A DNA stretch of 64,000 nucleotides from Sulfuritalea sp. (GTDB taxonomy: Bacteria > Pseudomonadota > Gammaproteobacteria > Burkholderiales > Rhodocyclaceae), in assembly GCA_016710465.1 (NCBI GenBank), contig JADJVS010000012.1:248001-312000 (forward strand), read 5' to 3'. The notes below the pieces were generated by a model that was not told where the DNA came from, did not search any database, and saw only the letters and a program-made list of their open reading frames with translations. This document shows positions 50,828 to 59,943 of the stretch, piece by piece; position 1 is the stretch's first letter; each line of letters begins with the position of its first letter. Made by a program: the position numbers and the translations under genes.

Positions 50828-51166
50828 CTACTTCGCCGCGTCGAGCGTGACGATGGTCAGCTTGCCCTTGACCTCGGCGGCGCGGAAGCGAACCTTGTCG
50901 CCTTCCTTGAAGCCCTTGAGCATGGCCGCATCCTTGGCGGAAAACGTCATGGTCATGGGCGACATCTTGAGGTTGGCGATCTCGCCGTGGGCGATGCTGA
51001 GGCTGCCCTTCGCGGTGTCGATCTTCTTGATCACGCCGTCGGACAAAGACTGGCTGCCGCCTTTCGCCGCCAGCACGGCATGCGCCGAATGGTCCTGTGC
51101 GATGGCTGATTGCAGGCCCGATGCAAGAGCGAACACCATTGCGGTGCGCAAAACAATTTGGTTCAT
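50828..51166 (-). CDS. cusF: Periplasmic copper chaperone CusF-like
   Basis: 112 residues with a signal peptide ending QSAIA|QDHS. The small beta-barrel has IAHGEIANLKMSPMTMTF: the His and the two Met ligands of CusF are kept, but the position of the Trp in E. coli CusF is a Met. It lies 4 bp upstream of the outer-membrane gene. It would hand Cu(I)/Ag(I) to CusB; the fused domain in CusB provides a second such site. Confidence 0.87.
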   Translation of the reverse strand: MNQIVLRTAMVFALASGLQSAIAQDHSAHAVLAAKGGSQSLSDGVIKKIDTAKGSLSIAHGEIANLKMSPMTMTFSAKDAAMLKGFKEGDKVRFRAAEVKGKLTIVTLDAAK

Positions 51167-51216
51167 TCAGATTTCTCCCGTGACAAAAAATCAACAATCG
51201 ACACCGGCGCCGCGGT

Positions 51217-52590
51217 TCACTCCATCCGCAACTCGAAACACACACCCTGAGTCCCCGACCTGACGGAAATATCCCCACCGTGGGCACGAATGATCGAACG
51301 CGTGATGGCCAGGCCCAGTCCCGCACCTTCGCCGCTACCATGGCGCGACGCATCGCCGCGATAGAAGCGATCGAAGATCCGCGAGGTCTGTTCCAGCGGA
51401 ATCGGCTCGCCGGAATTCTCGACGCTCAGCTTCATGCCCTCGCCACTGGACTCGATGCCGACCCGGATAGTTCCGCCCGCCGGCGTGTGCCGGATTGCGT
51501 TGGAGATCAGGTTGGCCAGCGCCCGGCGCAGCATCAGCTTGTCGCCGGAAACCCGGCCGCTGCCCGTCAACGTGAGTTGCAGGCCTTTTTCCTCGGCCAG
51601 CGCATCAAAGAAGTCGAACAGGTCGCGCACCTGCTGCGCCAGATCGACCGGTTCGCGGCGCGGCACCACCAGCCCGTGGTCGGCCTGCGCCAGGAACAGC
51701 ATGTCGCCGATCATGCGCGCCAGGCGTTCAAATTCCTCCGCGTTCGAGGCCAGCACTTCGCGATACTCGTCCGCGCTTCGCGCCCGCGTCAACGCCACTT
51801 GGGTCTGCGTCATCAGATTGCTGATCGGGGTGCGCAGTTCATGGGCCAGGTCCGACGAAAAGTCCTTCAGTCGCTGGAAGGAGTCTTCCAGCCGGGCCAG
51901 CATCTCGTTCAAAGTTTCGGCTAGTTCGGCGAGCTCGACCGGCACCGCGTCCAGGCTCAAGCGGGTGTCGAGGCGACTCGCCGTGACACTTGCCGCATCG
52001 CGACGCATGGCCTGCAGGGGCGCCAGTCCGCGCCGCACCACGACCCAGCCGAGGAAGCCCACCAGGATCGCGGCAATGGCGACAAACAGCCACAACGTCT
52101 GGCGGAAAGAGGCCATGAAGTGCTCATGATGGGAAATATCCACGGCCACCGCGACCAGCATCGGCGACAAATTGCGGTCGCCGGTCGGCAGCAGCGTGAC
52201 GACGCCGCGCCAGGGTTGGCCATCCTGCGTCCATGACTTTGGTTTGGCACTGACGCCTGCCGCTTTCAGCATGGCGTCGGGAAAGGCGGCATTCGCCGTC
52301 GCGAACACGCGCTTGCCATCAGCATCAAGGACCACAACAGCGAGCCCGTGATGGCCGACCAGGGAATCCTCGAGCTGCCGCAGCAGGGCGCTCGAATCCG
52401 CCGGCAAGCGGGCCTGTTCCAGCAAGTGGGCGGCCAGATCCGTCTTGCCGCTCAGCACCTCCATGTCCAGTTCGACGAAGTGCTTTTCGACCGCATTGCC
52501 GATCAGCAGGCCCAGCGCCAGCAGCACCGCCGTCGCCGCGGCGGCGAACAGCAGGGTCAGGCGCGCGGTGATCGACGCACGACGGATCAC
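51217..52590 (-). CDS. cusS: Heavy-metal sensor histidine kinase (CusS-type)
   Basis: 457-residue inner-membrane kinase. Two membrane helices (~12-35 and ~165-190) flank a periplasmic sensor; then HAMP, the H-box SSDLAHELRTPISNL, N-box LANLISNAIRHTP and G-box GEGAGLGLAITRSI. It overlaps the response-regulator gene by 4 bp. Metal ligands in the sensor are not obvious apart from DISHHEHFM. It belongs to the heavy-metal sensor kinase family. Confidence 0.9.
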   Translation of the reverse strand: MIRRASITARLTLLFAAAATAVLLALGLLIGNAVEKHFVELDMEVLSGKTDLAAHLLEQARLPADSSALLRQLEDSLVGHHGLAVVVLDADGKRVFATANAAFPDAMLKAAGVSAKPKSWTQDGQPWRGVVTLLPTGDRNLSPMLVAVAVDISHHEHFMASFRQTLWLFVAIAAILVGFLGWVVVRRGLAPLQAMRRDAASVTASRLDTRLSLDAVPVELAELAETLNEMLARLEDSFQRLKDFSSDLAHELRTPISNLMTQTQVALTRARSADEYREVLASNAEEFERLARMIGDMLFLAQADHGLVVPRREPVDLAQQVRDLFDFFDALAEEKGLQLTLTGSGRVSGDKLMLRRALANLISNAIRHTPAGGTIRVGIESSGEGMKLSVENSGEPIPLEQTSRIFDRFYRGDASRHGSGEGAGLGLAITRSIIRAHGGDISVRSGTQGVCFELRME

Positions 52591-53267
52591 GCGATCTCCG
52601 CTTCCAGCACATAGCCCATGCCGCGCACGGTGCGAATCAGCCTGATGTCGAAACCGTCGTCGATCTTGGCGCGCAGCCGACGCATTGCCACTTCAATGAC
52701 ATTGGTGTCGCTATCGAAATTCATGTCCCACACCTGCGAGGCGATCAGGGATCGCGGCAGGACTTCGCCTTGACGGCGCAGCAGGAGTTCCAGCAGCGCG
52801 AACTCCTTGGCGGTGAGGTCGATGTGGCGGCCGCCGCGCGAAGCGCGACGCCGCAGCAGATCCAGCTCCAGATCCGCCGCGCGAAGCTGCTGCGGCTCCT
52901 GGTTGCGGCTGCCGCGCCGCAGCAGGGTGCGCACGCGGGCCAGCAGTTCGGCGAAGGCGAAGGGCTTGACCAGGTAATCGTCGGCGCCGAGTTCCAGCCC
53001 CTTGACGCGGTCCTCGACCTGGTCGCGGGCGGTAAGGAACAGTACCGGCATCTCGCGCCCGGCGCGGCGCAGCCCGGCCAGCACCTGCCAGCCATCCAGC
53101 TTCGGCAGCATGACGTCGAGAATCGCCAGGTCGTAGTCGCCGGTTTCGCCCAGGTGCAGTCCATCCACGCCGTCGCGCGCCAGATCGACGACGAAGCCGG
53201 CCTCGACCAGCCCCTGCCTGAGGTAGTCGCCGGTTTTCGGCTCGTCTTCCACGACCAGAAGCTTCAT
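52587..53267 (-). CDS. cusR: OmpR-family response regulator (CusR/CopR-type)
   Basis: 226 residues. The receiver has D51 in DLAILDVMLPKLDGW and K in DDYLVKPFAF; the C-terminal winged helix ends DIRLIRTVRGMGYVLEAEIA. Start MKLLVVEDEP at 53267 is preferred over an ATG 19 codons upstream, which would intrude on the operator. It heads the minus-strand Cus unit and is divergent from the second efflux operon, with a shared inverted-repeat box between them. Confidence 0.92.
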   Translation of the reverse strand: MKLLVVEDEPKTGDYLRQGLVEAGFVVDLARDGVDGLHLGETGDYDLAILDVMLPKLDGWQVLAGLRRAGREMPVLFLTARDQVEDRVKGLELGADDYLVKPFAFAELLARVRTLLRRGSRNQEPQQLRAADLELDLLRRRASRGGRHIDLTAKEFALLELLLRRQGEVLPRSLIASQVWDMNFDSDTNVIEVAMRRLRAKIDDGFDIRLIRTVRGMGYVLEAEIA

Positions 53268-53328
53268 TGCCCGTTCCCATTCGTTGCGGTTCCGCGATTG
53301 TGCGCCCGCAGCATAGACACCCATCCGA

Positions 53329-53346
53329 GATTACAGAAATGTAATC
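53329..53346. promoter_or_regulatory. CusR/CopR-type response regulator box
   Basis: GATTACA-GAAA-TGTAATC, a perfect 7-bp inverted repeat with a 4-base spacer, between cusR and the divergent outer-membrane gene. It is followed by CGTCAGCTTCCCG. The same layout, with equal spacing to GTCAGCTT, recurs at 59944, which supports a shared regulator, most simply CusR. Confidence 0.7.
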
Positions 53347-53416
53347 CGACCGTCAGCTTCCCGTGGGGTTACTCTTCCCAGAATGCCTGACACGTCAAAC
53401 AAAAGGCAGCTTGGGC

Positions 53417-54661
53417 ATGGCAAGGGGAATTCTTCGGCTTGTTGGCAATACGCTGGTCTGCGCCGCAGCGCTGTTCCCGGTCCTGGCTGCCCTCGCGGCA
53501 GATGCAGGCAGCCAGGCGATAGGTCTGGCATCTGCACTGGAGCAGGCCTGGCGGCTGCATCCGCAGGCCGCAGCACTGGATGCGCGCGATGCCGAGGCGC
53601 AGGCGGCACGGGAGATTGCCGGCGGGCTGACGCCGGAACCGGGCGCCATTGCCATCGGCAGCCGCAACGATCGCTGGAATCGCGATCGGGGGCAGCAGGA
53701 ATACGAAGTCGAACTGGCGACGCCCTTGTGGCTGCCGGGGCAGAAGGCGGCGCGCGAGGACGCGGCCGCGAGCCAGATCGATGAAGTGGCGGCGAAACGC
53801 GTCGCCTTGCGCTGGGAGCTGGCCGGCGAGCTGCGCGAGGCGTGGTGGGCGCTGGCCGCGGCGCGCAACGCACGGGCGCTGGCAGCCCGCCGCGTGGACA
53901 CGGCGCGTGCGCTGGAATCCGACGTGCGGCGGCGCTTCCGCGCCGGCGACTTGTCGCGCATCGACGGCAACCTGGCGCAATCGGAAGTGCTCGCCGCCGA
54001 GGCAGAACTGATCGAGGCCGAAGCCAACCGACTGCAGGCGGAACAGGTCCTGCGCTCGCTGACTGGCGCCAGCGCACCGGTCGACATTGGCGAGGAATCG
54101 CCGACACCGATAGCGGTGCAACCCACCGCCGCGACGCACCCGCTGCTGGCCGCCGCCATCGCAGCCTCGCGCAGCGCGCGGGCTCGCACCACGGTTGCCG
54201 CGGAATCCCGGCGCGCGGCACCGGAGCTCGCATTGCGCGTGGTGCGCGAGCGCGGTGACTTCGCCGAGCCCTACGCCAACAGCATCGGCGTGCGCTTGAA
54301 GATCCCGTTTTCCTCGGGGGCGCTGGTGCGCCGCGACACCGCCGCGGCGCAGGCCGATGCCAGCCAGGCCGACGCCGAAATGCTGCGGGCGCGGACCCGC
54401 GTCGAGCTGGAGACGGAGCGCGCCAGACGCGCGCTCGCCGCAGCCTGGCGGCAACTCGCCATGGCCGAAGACCGGCGCGCGCTGGCCGCCGACAACCTGC
54501 GCCTGGCCGAAAAGGCCTTCGCGCTGGGCGAATCCGACCTGTCGGCGCTGCTGCGCATCCGCGCCGCCGCCTTCGACGCCGAATCCTTTTACGACCGTCA
54601 GCGCGTGGCACGCGCGGCAGCGATATCGCGCCTGAACCAGGCGCTGGGAGCATTGCCATGA
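53417..54661 (+). CDS. TolC-family outer membrane efflux protein (second RND system)
   Basis: 414 residues with a signal peptide (MARGILRLVGNTLVCAA ... AALA). OEP helices follow with ALEQAWRLHPQAAALDARDAEA and ELATPLWLPGQKAAREDAAAS. Start at 53417 is chosen because it directly begins the signal peptide. It heads the plus-strand operon, and its stop overlaps the next gene by 4 bp. Confidence 0.87.
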   Translation: MARGILRLVGNTLVCAAALFPVLAALAADAGSQAIGLASALEQAWRLHPQAAALDARDAEAQAAREIAGGLTPEPGAIAIGSRNDRWNRDRGQQEYEVELATPLWLPGQKAAREDAAASQIDEVAAKRVALRWELAGELREAWWALAAARNARALAARRVDTARALESDVRRRFRAGDLSRIDGNLAQSEVLAAEAELIEAEANRLQAEQVLRSLTGASAPVDIGEESPTPIAVQPTAATHPLLAAAIAASRSARARTTVAAESRRAAPELALRVVRERGDFAEPYANSIGVRLKIPFSSGALVRRDTAAAQADASQADAEMLRARTRVELETERARRALAAAWRQLAMAEDRRALAADNLRLAEKAFALGESDLSALLRIRAAAFDAESFYDRQRVARAAAISRLNQALGALP

Positions 54662-55191
54662 TGCAGGCGAGAGCATTTCTACTGGCGACTGTGATCGCCT
54701 TTCCGGCGTGGGCCGGAGGCGACGCCAGCGATGGCCACACCCACGGCGCGCCCGCGGCGGCGCCAGTTCCGGTCACGGCCGGCGCGCCGCGCGCGGTCGC
54801 CGCCACCGAAGATTTCGAAGTGGTCGCCGTCCTCGAAGGCAAGCATCTGGTGGTCTATGCCGACCGCTTTGCCAGCAACGAGCCTGTCGCCAAGGCGAAG
54901 GTCGAAATCGAGGGTGCGGGACTGAATGGGCTCGCCAGGGAGACCGCACCCGGCACCTACGTGATGGACCTTGCGGCGGGCCTGCCGCCCGCCAAGCATG
55001 CACTGACCATCGGCATCGAAGCCGGCGATACCGCCGACCTGCTGAGCGCAACGCTGGACACCACCCTGACGGCAGCGAGCAGCGAGCATGTCCATGGCCG
55101 GGCCGAATGGGTGGTCTGGATCGTCGCCGCGCTACTGCTGACTGCCAGCGCCCTGCTGGTCTATCGGCGCCGCAAGGCCAGGGGAATCTGA
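54658..55191 (+). CDS. Membrane-anchored periplasmic protein of unknown function in efflux operon
   Basis: 177 residues. A signal peptide ends PAWA|GGD, then a His-containing stretch (DASDGHTHG), an immunoglobulin-like beta domain (FEVVAVLEGKHLVVYADRF), and a single C-terminal membrane helix (WVVWIVAALLLTASALLVY) with basic tail RRRKARG. It sits between the outer-membrane and adaptor genes, tightly packed. I do not recognise a named family; a metal-delivery or complex-stabilising role is inferred from position and His residues. Confidence 0.75.
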   Translation: MMQARAFLLATVIAFPAWAGGDASDGHTHGAPAAAPVPVTAGAPRAVAATEDFEVVAVLEGKHLVVYADRFASNEPVAKAKVEIEGAGLNGLARETAPGTYVMDLAAGLPPAKHALTIGIEAGDTADLLSATLDTTLTAASSEHVHGRAEWVVWIVAALLLTASALLVYRRRKARGI

Positions 55192-55192
55192 G

Positions 55193-56329
55193 ATGCCGAA
55201 AATGAATTTGCGCGTTCTGCTTGCCACGATAACGCTGGCATTGGCGGCGGATGCCGCACTGGCCCATGGCGACGAAGACCACAGCCAGGACGCCAAAAAA
55301 TCGTCCGCCGCCGCGCCGGCAGGGGGTGCCCCGGCCGCGCTGCAGCGCCTGGCCGATGGCAGCCTGTTCGTGCCCAAGCCGGTGCAGCGCCAGCTTGGCA
55401 TCCGTACCCTGCGGGCGCGCATCGGTGATCTCGCGGCGACGATCGAACTCAACGGCAAGATCATCGCAGACCCGAACACCGGCGGCCGCGTCCAGGCCAG
55501 CTTTGCCGGCAGCGTCATGCCCGGCCCCAAGGGCATGCCGACAGCGGGACGCAAGGTGGTCAAGGGCGAAGTGCTGGCCTGGCTGCGCCCCGTGGCCGGC
55601 GCCATCGAACGAGGTAACCAGAGGGCACAACTTGCCGAGCTGGAAGCCCAATTGGCGATCGCCGAGGGGCGCGTAAAACGTTTCGAGCAACTCGAAGGCG
55701 CGGTGCCGAAAAAGGAAATCGACGCCGCGCGGATCGAGCTCGGCGCTTTGCAGAAGCGCCGCGCCTTCGTCGCCGCCAGTATCGATAGCGCCGAGCCCCT
55801 GCTGGCGCCAGGCGCTGGCGTGATCAGCGCCTCGCACCACTTGGTGGCCGGCCAGATCGTCGACGCCAGGGAGGTTCTGTTCGAGATCGTCGATCCGGAG
55901 CGTCTTGCGGTAGAGGCGCTGGCCTACGATCCAGGCATCGGCGCCAGCCTTGTCTCGGCCAGCGCACTGGCGGAGCAAACCGCCCTGGAACTGAAGTACG
56001 TCGGCAGCGGCCGTCAGTTGCGCGAACAGGCGCTACCGCTGCTGTTCCGCATCGTTTCGGCCAACTCGACGGTGGCCATCGGACAACCGGCCAAGGTGAT
56101 CGTGCGCACGGCACATGAACTCAAGGGCGCATCCTTGCCGCGCCCGGCGCTAACGAAAGTCGGCGCTGGCGAGACGGCGCTGTGGGTGCACACGGAGGCC
56201 GAGCGCTTCGTCCTCCGTAAGGTGCGCGTCCAGGCCCTCGATGCCGCCAACATGGCCATTACCGAGGGCCTGCACGAGGGCGATCGCGTGGTCATCGAGG
56301 GTGCGGGCCTGCTGTCGCAAGTGCGCTAA
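55193..56329 (+). CDS. RND efflux periplasmic adaptor (CzcB-like)
   Basis: 378-residue membrane-fusion protein. A signal peptide is followed by a His/Asp-rich N-terminus (AHGDEDHSQD). The lipoyl-like and hairpin parts include GKIIADPNTGGRVQASFAG and QLAELEAQLAIAEGRVKRFEQL. It lies 3 bp upstream of its RND partner. It lacks the metal-binding N-terminal domain of CusB. A dispersed-repeat copy encodes KVGAGETAL. Confidence 0.9.
   Translation: MPKMNLRVLLATITLALAADAALAHGDEDHSQDAKKSSAAAPAGGAPAALQRLADGSLFVPKPVQRQLGIRTLRARIGDLAATIELNGKIIADPNTGGRVQASFAGSVMPGPKGMPTAGRKVVKGEVLAWLRPVAGAIERGNQRAQLAELEAQLAIAEGRVKRFEQLEGAVPKKEIDAARIELGALQKRRAFVAASIDSAEPLLAPGAGVISASHHLVAGQIVDAREVLFEIVDPERLAVEALAYDPGIGASLVSASALAEQTALELKYVGSGRQLREQALPLLFRIVSANSTVAIGQPAKVIVRTAHELKGASLPRPALTKVGAGETALWVHTEAERFVLRKVRVQALDAANMAITEGLHEGDRVVIEGAGLLSQVR
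56158..56180 (+). repeat. Dispersed 23-bp repeat, copy 13
   Basis: Inside the CzcB-like adaptor, sense; encodes VGAGETA. Starts AAAGTCGGCGCTGGC. Confidence 0.75.
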
Positions 56330-56332
56330 ACC

Positions 56333-59300
56333 ATGTTCGACTACATCATCCAGGCTGCGCTCAAGCAGCGCCTGATCGTCCTCGGCGTCTCGCTGCTGCT
56401 GATCATCTACGGCGCGATCACGCTGCGCCAGATGCCGGTCGATGTTTTCCCCGACCTCAACAAGCCGACCGTGACGCTGATGACCGAGGCCGGCGGCATG
56501 GCGCCGGAGGAGGTCGAGCAACTTGTCAGCTTCCCGATCGAATCGAGCATGAACGGCATGCCCGGTGTGACCCGGGTGCGCTCGGTGTCGGGCATCGGCC
56601 TGTCGATCATCTATGTCGAATTCGAATGGGGTTCGGACATCTACCGCAACCGCCAGCAGATCGCCGAGCGCCTGAACCTGGTGCGTGAAGCCCTGCCGCC
56701 CGGCATCGTGCCTCAGCTAGGGCCGATCTCGTCGATCATGGGCGAGATATTGCTGATTGCGCTCCCGGCCGATCCAGAAAAGATCAGTCCGATGACCGTC
56801 CGCGAATACGCGGACTGGGTGATGCGTCCGCGTCTCTTGACAATTCCCGGTGTCGCCCAGGTCATCCCGATCGGTGGCGAGGTTCGGCAATACCGCGTTG
56901 AAATCAAGCCGGCGCAGCTCCAGGCGCTGGGCATCGAGCGCGAGAAGCTCGAAGTGGCGCTGCGCGACTTCGGCGCCAACACCAGCGGCGGCTTTCTCGA
57001 AGCCCAGGGCCGCGAATATCTGATTCGCCAGATCGGCCGCAGCTCGCGTATTGAAGACCTGCAAAATCTTGTTGTTGCAGTCAAGAATGGCCAGCCGATC
57101 CTACTCAAGCAGGTGGCGGACGTGAAACTCGCCCCGGCCATCAAGCGCGGCGATGGCAGCTACAAGGGCAAGCCGGCGGTGATCCTTTCCGTGCAGAAAC
57201 AGCCGGCCGCCGACAGCGTCAAGCTGACCCGCGAGGTCGAAAAGGCAATGGCCGAACTTGGCAAGAGTCTGCCCAAGGGTTTCGAGACGCCATCCTTCCT
57301 GTTCAAGCAGGCCGACTTCATCGAGCATTCGGTGAATAACGTCGAGGAGGCGCTGCGCGATGGCGCCATCCTCGTCGCCGTGATCCTCTTCCTGTTCCTG
57401 CTCAATGTGCGCACCACACTGATTTCGCTGATGGCGATTCCGGTGTCGCTGCTCGTTACGGCGCTGGTGTTCCACTACTTTGGCCTGTCGATCAATACCA
57501 TGACGCTGGGCGGTCTGGCCATCGCCATTGGCGAGCTGGTGGATGACGCGGTGGTCGGGGTCGAAAACGTGCTGCGGCGCCTGAAGATCAACCGGACAAC
57601 CGGTTCACCGCGTCCAGTTGCAGAAGTCATTGCCGCCGCGACGCTGGAAGTGCGTTCCGCCATCGTCTATGCGACCGTGATCATCGTCCTGGTGTTCGTG
57701 CCGCTGTTCGTATTGCCCGGCATCGAGGGCCGGCTGTTCACGCCACTCGGCGTCGCCTACATCGTCTCGATCCTCGCCAGCATGATCGTCTCGGTGACGC
57801 TGACACCGGTGATGGCCTATTACCTGCTGCCGCAAATGAAGCAGCTTCACGCCGGCGACAGCCCGCTGGTGATCTGGCTCAAGCGCTGGGATGCCAAGCT
57901 CCTGCACTGGTCGTTCGGTCATGCACGCAACCTGCTGGCAGGCGCTTTGGTGCTGGTCATCCTCGTCGCCGCGAGCGTGCCGTTCTTTCCGCGCTCGTTC
58001 CTGCCGCCGTTCAACGAGGGCACGCTGACAGTCAATGTGCTGCTCAATCCCGGCACTTCGCTGGCCGAATCCAACAGCATCGGCACCCTGGCAGAACAAC
58101 TTGTCGCCCAGGTGCCGGAGGTGACCAAGGTCGGCCGCCGCACCGGTCGCGCCGAGCTCGACGAACATGCCGAAGGCGTGCATTACACCGAGATGGATGT
58201 GGACCTGAAGGCGTCCGATCGCAGCCGCGAGCAGATCATCGCCGACATCCGGCAACGCCTGGCGAGCCTGCCGGCAGCCTCCAACGTTGGCCAGCCGATT
58301 TCGCATCGTCTCGACCACCTGCTCTCCGGCGTGCGCGCCCAGATCGCGCTAAAAATCTACGGCGACGACCTCGACACGCTGCGCGGCCTAGCCGCCGAGA
58401 TGCGCGAGCGCCTTGCGAAAATTCCCGGCGTGACCGATCTGCAGATCGAGAAACAGGTGCTGATCCCGCAGGTAAAGATCCGCCTCGACTACGAGCAGGC
58501 CGCGCGCTACGGCGTGGCGCCCGGCAACCTGCTGCGCGGGTTGGAACAAATGATCGAGGGCGAGAAGATCACCCAGATCATCGAAGGCAACCGTCGCTTC
58601 GATCTCCTGGTGCGCTTGCCGGAGTCCGCGCGTGGACCGCAGGCGCTGGCCGACCTGCTGATCGAGACGCCGACCGGCTATGTCCCTCTGTCCAAGATCG
58701 CCAGCGTCGAGGAAAGCGACGGCCCCAACCAGGTCAGCCGCGAGAACTCGCGCCGTCGCATCGTGCTCTCCGCCAACACCGACGGCCGCGACATGTCGAA
58801 GGTGATCGCCGACATCCGCGCCGAGCTGGCCGCCAAGCCTTTACCCGAGGGCTATTTCACCGCACTCGAAGGACAGTTTCAGGCGCAGGAGCAGGCGTCA
58901 AAACTGATTACCCTGCTTGCGCTGGTGTCGCTGACGATGATTTTCATGGTGCTCTACAGCCGCTATCGCTCGATGGCGCTGACCCTGATCATCATGGGCA
59001 ACATCCCGCTGGCGCTGATCGGCAGCGTCATCGCGCTGTGGATTTCGGGGCAACCCCTATCGGTCGCGGCACTGGTCGGTTTCATCACCCTGACCGGCAT
59101 CGCCACGCGCAACGGCATCCTCAAGATCAGCCACTACATCAACCTCTGCGCCTTCGAAGGCGAGACATTCGGCCAGCCCATGATCCTGCGCGGTTCGCTG
59201 GAACGCCTGACCCCGGTGCTGATGACCGCGCTGGTCGCCGCCTTCGCCCTGATGCCGCTGCTGCTCTCGGCCGATGCGCCGGGCAAGGAAGTGCTGCACC

Positions 59301-59437
59301 CGGTGGCGGTGGTGATTTTCGGCGGCCTGATCAGTTCGACGCTGCTCGATTCCCTGCTCACCCCGCTGATGTTCTGGCTGTGGGGCAAACCGGCGCTGGA
59401 ACGGCTGCTGGCCGACCAGTCGCAAGAAAGTTTCTGA
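56333..59437 (+). CDS. Heavy-metal efflux RND transporter (CzcA/CusA family, substrate uncertain)
   Basis: 1034-residue RND pump. Twelve membrane helices in the usual 1+5/1+5 pattern; helix 4 has IGELVDDAVVGVENVLRRLK with adjacent Asp residues. The CusA Met triad is not conserved: the region that reads IDMLSTG in CusA is LDHLLSG here, and the porter loop reads HYTEMDVDLK. So Cu(I)/Ag(I) transport like the neighbour is not supported, and the substrate is open. It is coupled to the adaptor gene (3 bp gap). Confidence 0.9.
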   Translation: MFDYIIQAALKQRLIVLGVSLLLIIYGAITLRQMPVDVFPDLNKPTVTLMTEAGGMAPEEVEQLVSFPIESSMNGMPGVTRVRSVSGIGLSIIYVEFEWGSDIYRNRQQIAERLNLVREALPPGIVPQLGPISSIMGEILLIALPADPEKISPMTVREYADWVMRPRLLTIPGVAQVIPIGGEVRQYRVEIKPAQLQALGIEREKLEVALRDFGANTSGGFLEAQGREYLIRQIGRSSRIEDLQNLVVAVKNGQPILLKQVADVKLAPAIKRGDGSYKGKPAVILSVQKQPAADSVKLTREVEKAMAELGKSLPKGFETPSFLFKQADFIEHSVNNVEEALRDGAILVAVILFLFLLNVRTTLISLMAIPVSLLVTALVFHYFGLSINTMTLGGLAIAIGELVDDAVVGVENVLRRLKINRTTGSPRPVAEVIAAATLEVRSAIVYATVIIVLVFVPLFVLPGIEGRLFTPLGVAYIVSILASMIVSVTLTPVMAYYLLPQMKQLHAGDSPLVIWLKRWDAKLLHWSFGHARNLLAGALVLVILVAASVPFFPRSFLPPFNEGTLTVNVLLNPGTSLAESNSIGTLAEQLVAQVPEVTKVGRRTGRAELDEHAEGVHYTEMDVDLKASDRSREQIIADIRQRLASLPAASNVGQPISHRLDHLLSGVRAQIALKIYGDDLDTLRGLAAEMRERLAKIPGVTDLQIEKQVLIPQVKIRLDYEQAARYGVAPGNLLRGLEQMIEGEKITQIIEGNRRFDLLVRLPESARGPQALADLLIETPTGYVPLSKIASVEESDGPNQVSRENSRRRIVLSANTDGRDMSKVIADIRAELAAKPLPEGYFTALEGQFQAQEQASKLITLLALVSLTMIFMVLYSRYRSMALTLIIMGNIPLALIGSVIALWISGQPLSVAALVGFITLTGIATRNGILKISHYINLCAFEGETFGQPMILRGSLERLTPVLMTALVAAFALMPLLLSADAPGKEVLHPVAVVIFGGLISSTLLDSLLTPLMFWLWGKPALERLLADQSQESF

Positions 59438-59464
59438 ATTCCACCCACCCCAAGGAGACGCCCG

Positions 59465-59932
59465 ATGAAAACCCTGAACGCCCTGATCTTCACCGCCGCC
59501 CTGCTGACCGGAACCACCGCGCTGGCTCACAGCGACGAGGTGCTCGACGCGCAAAAGGCGCCCAATGGCGGCCAGTTGCGCATGGCCGGCATCTATCACT
59601 TCGAGCTGATCGTCGCCAAAGACAGCAAGGAAGCGAAGGACAATCCGGTCGTCGTCTATGTCACCGACCATGCCGGGACGAAAGTCCCGACAGTCGGCGC
59701 TGGCGGCACGGCGACCATCCTCGCCGGCAAGCAGAAAGCCAGCGTCAAGCTGGTCCCCGACGGCGACAACCGCCTCAAGGGCGTCGGCACGTACGCCTCG
59801 ACCCCCGACATGAAGGTCGTGGTGTCGGTCACCGTGGCCGGCAAGGCCGCCGAGCAGGCGCGGTTTACGCCCCTGGCGCCGATGGCGGCCCCCGCAGCGG
59901 CAAAGGACGGTCATTCTGACCACAAGCACTGA
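59465..59932 (+). CDS. Small periplasmic protein of unknown function, metal operon
   Basis: 155 residues with a signal peptide ending TTALA|HSD. One beta-rich domain follows (GGQLRMAGIYHFELIV), and the C-terminal tail GHSDHKH is His-rich. AAGGAG lies upstream of the start. It lies 27 bp after the RND gene. Not recognised by name; similar small proteins often close copper or cobalt-zinc efflux operons. A dispersed-repeat copy encodes TVGAGGTAT. Confidence 0.75.
   Translation: MKTLNALIFTAALLTGTTALAHSDEVLDAQKAPNGGQLRMAGIYHFELIVAKDSKEAKDNPVVVYVTDHAGTKVPTVGAGGTATILAGKQKASVKLVPDGDNRLKGVGTYASTPDMKVVVSVTVAGKAAEQARFTPLAPMAAPAAAKDGHSDHKH
59692..59714 (+). repeat. Dispersed 23-bp repeat, copy 14
   Basis: Inside the 155-residue periplasmic protein gene, sense; encodes VGAGGTA, the same residues as copy 2 in an unrelated gene. 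Confidence 0.75.
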
Positions 59933-59943
59933 AAGAAGCGCCG

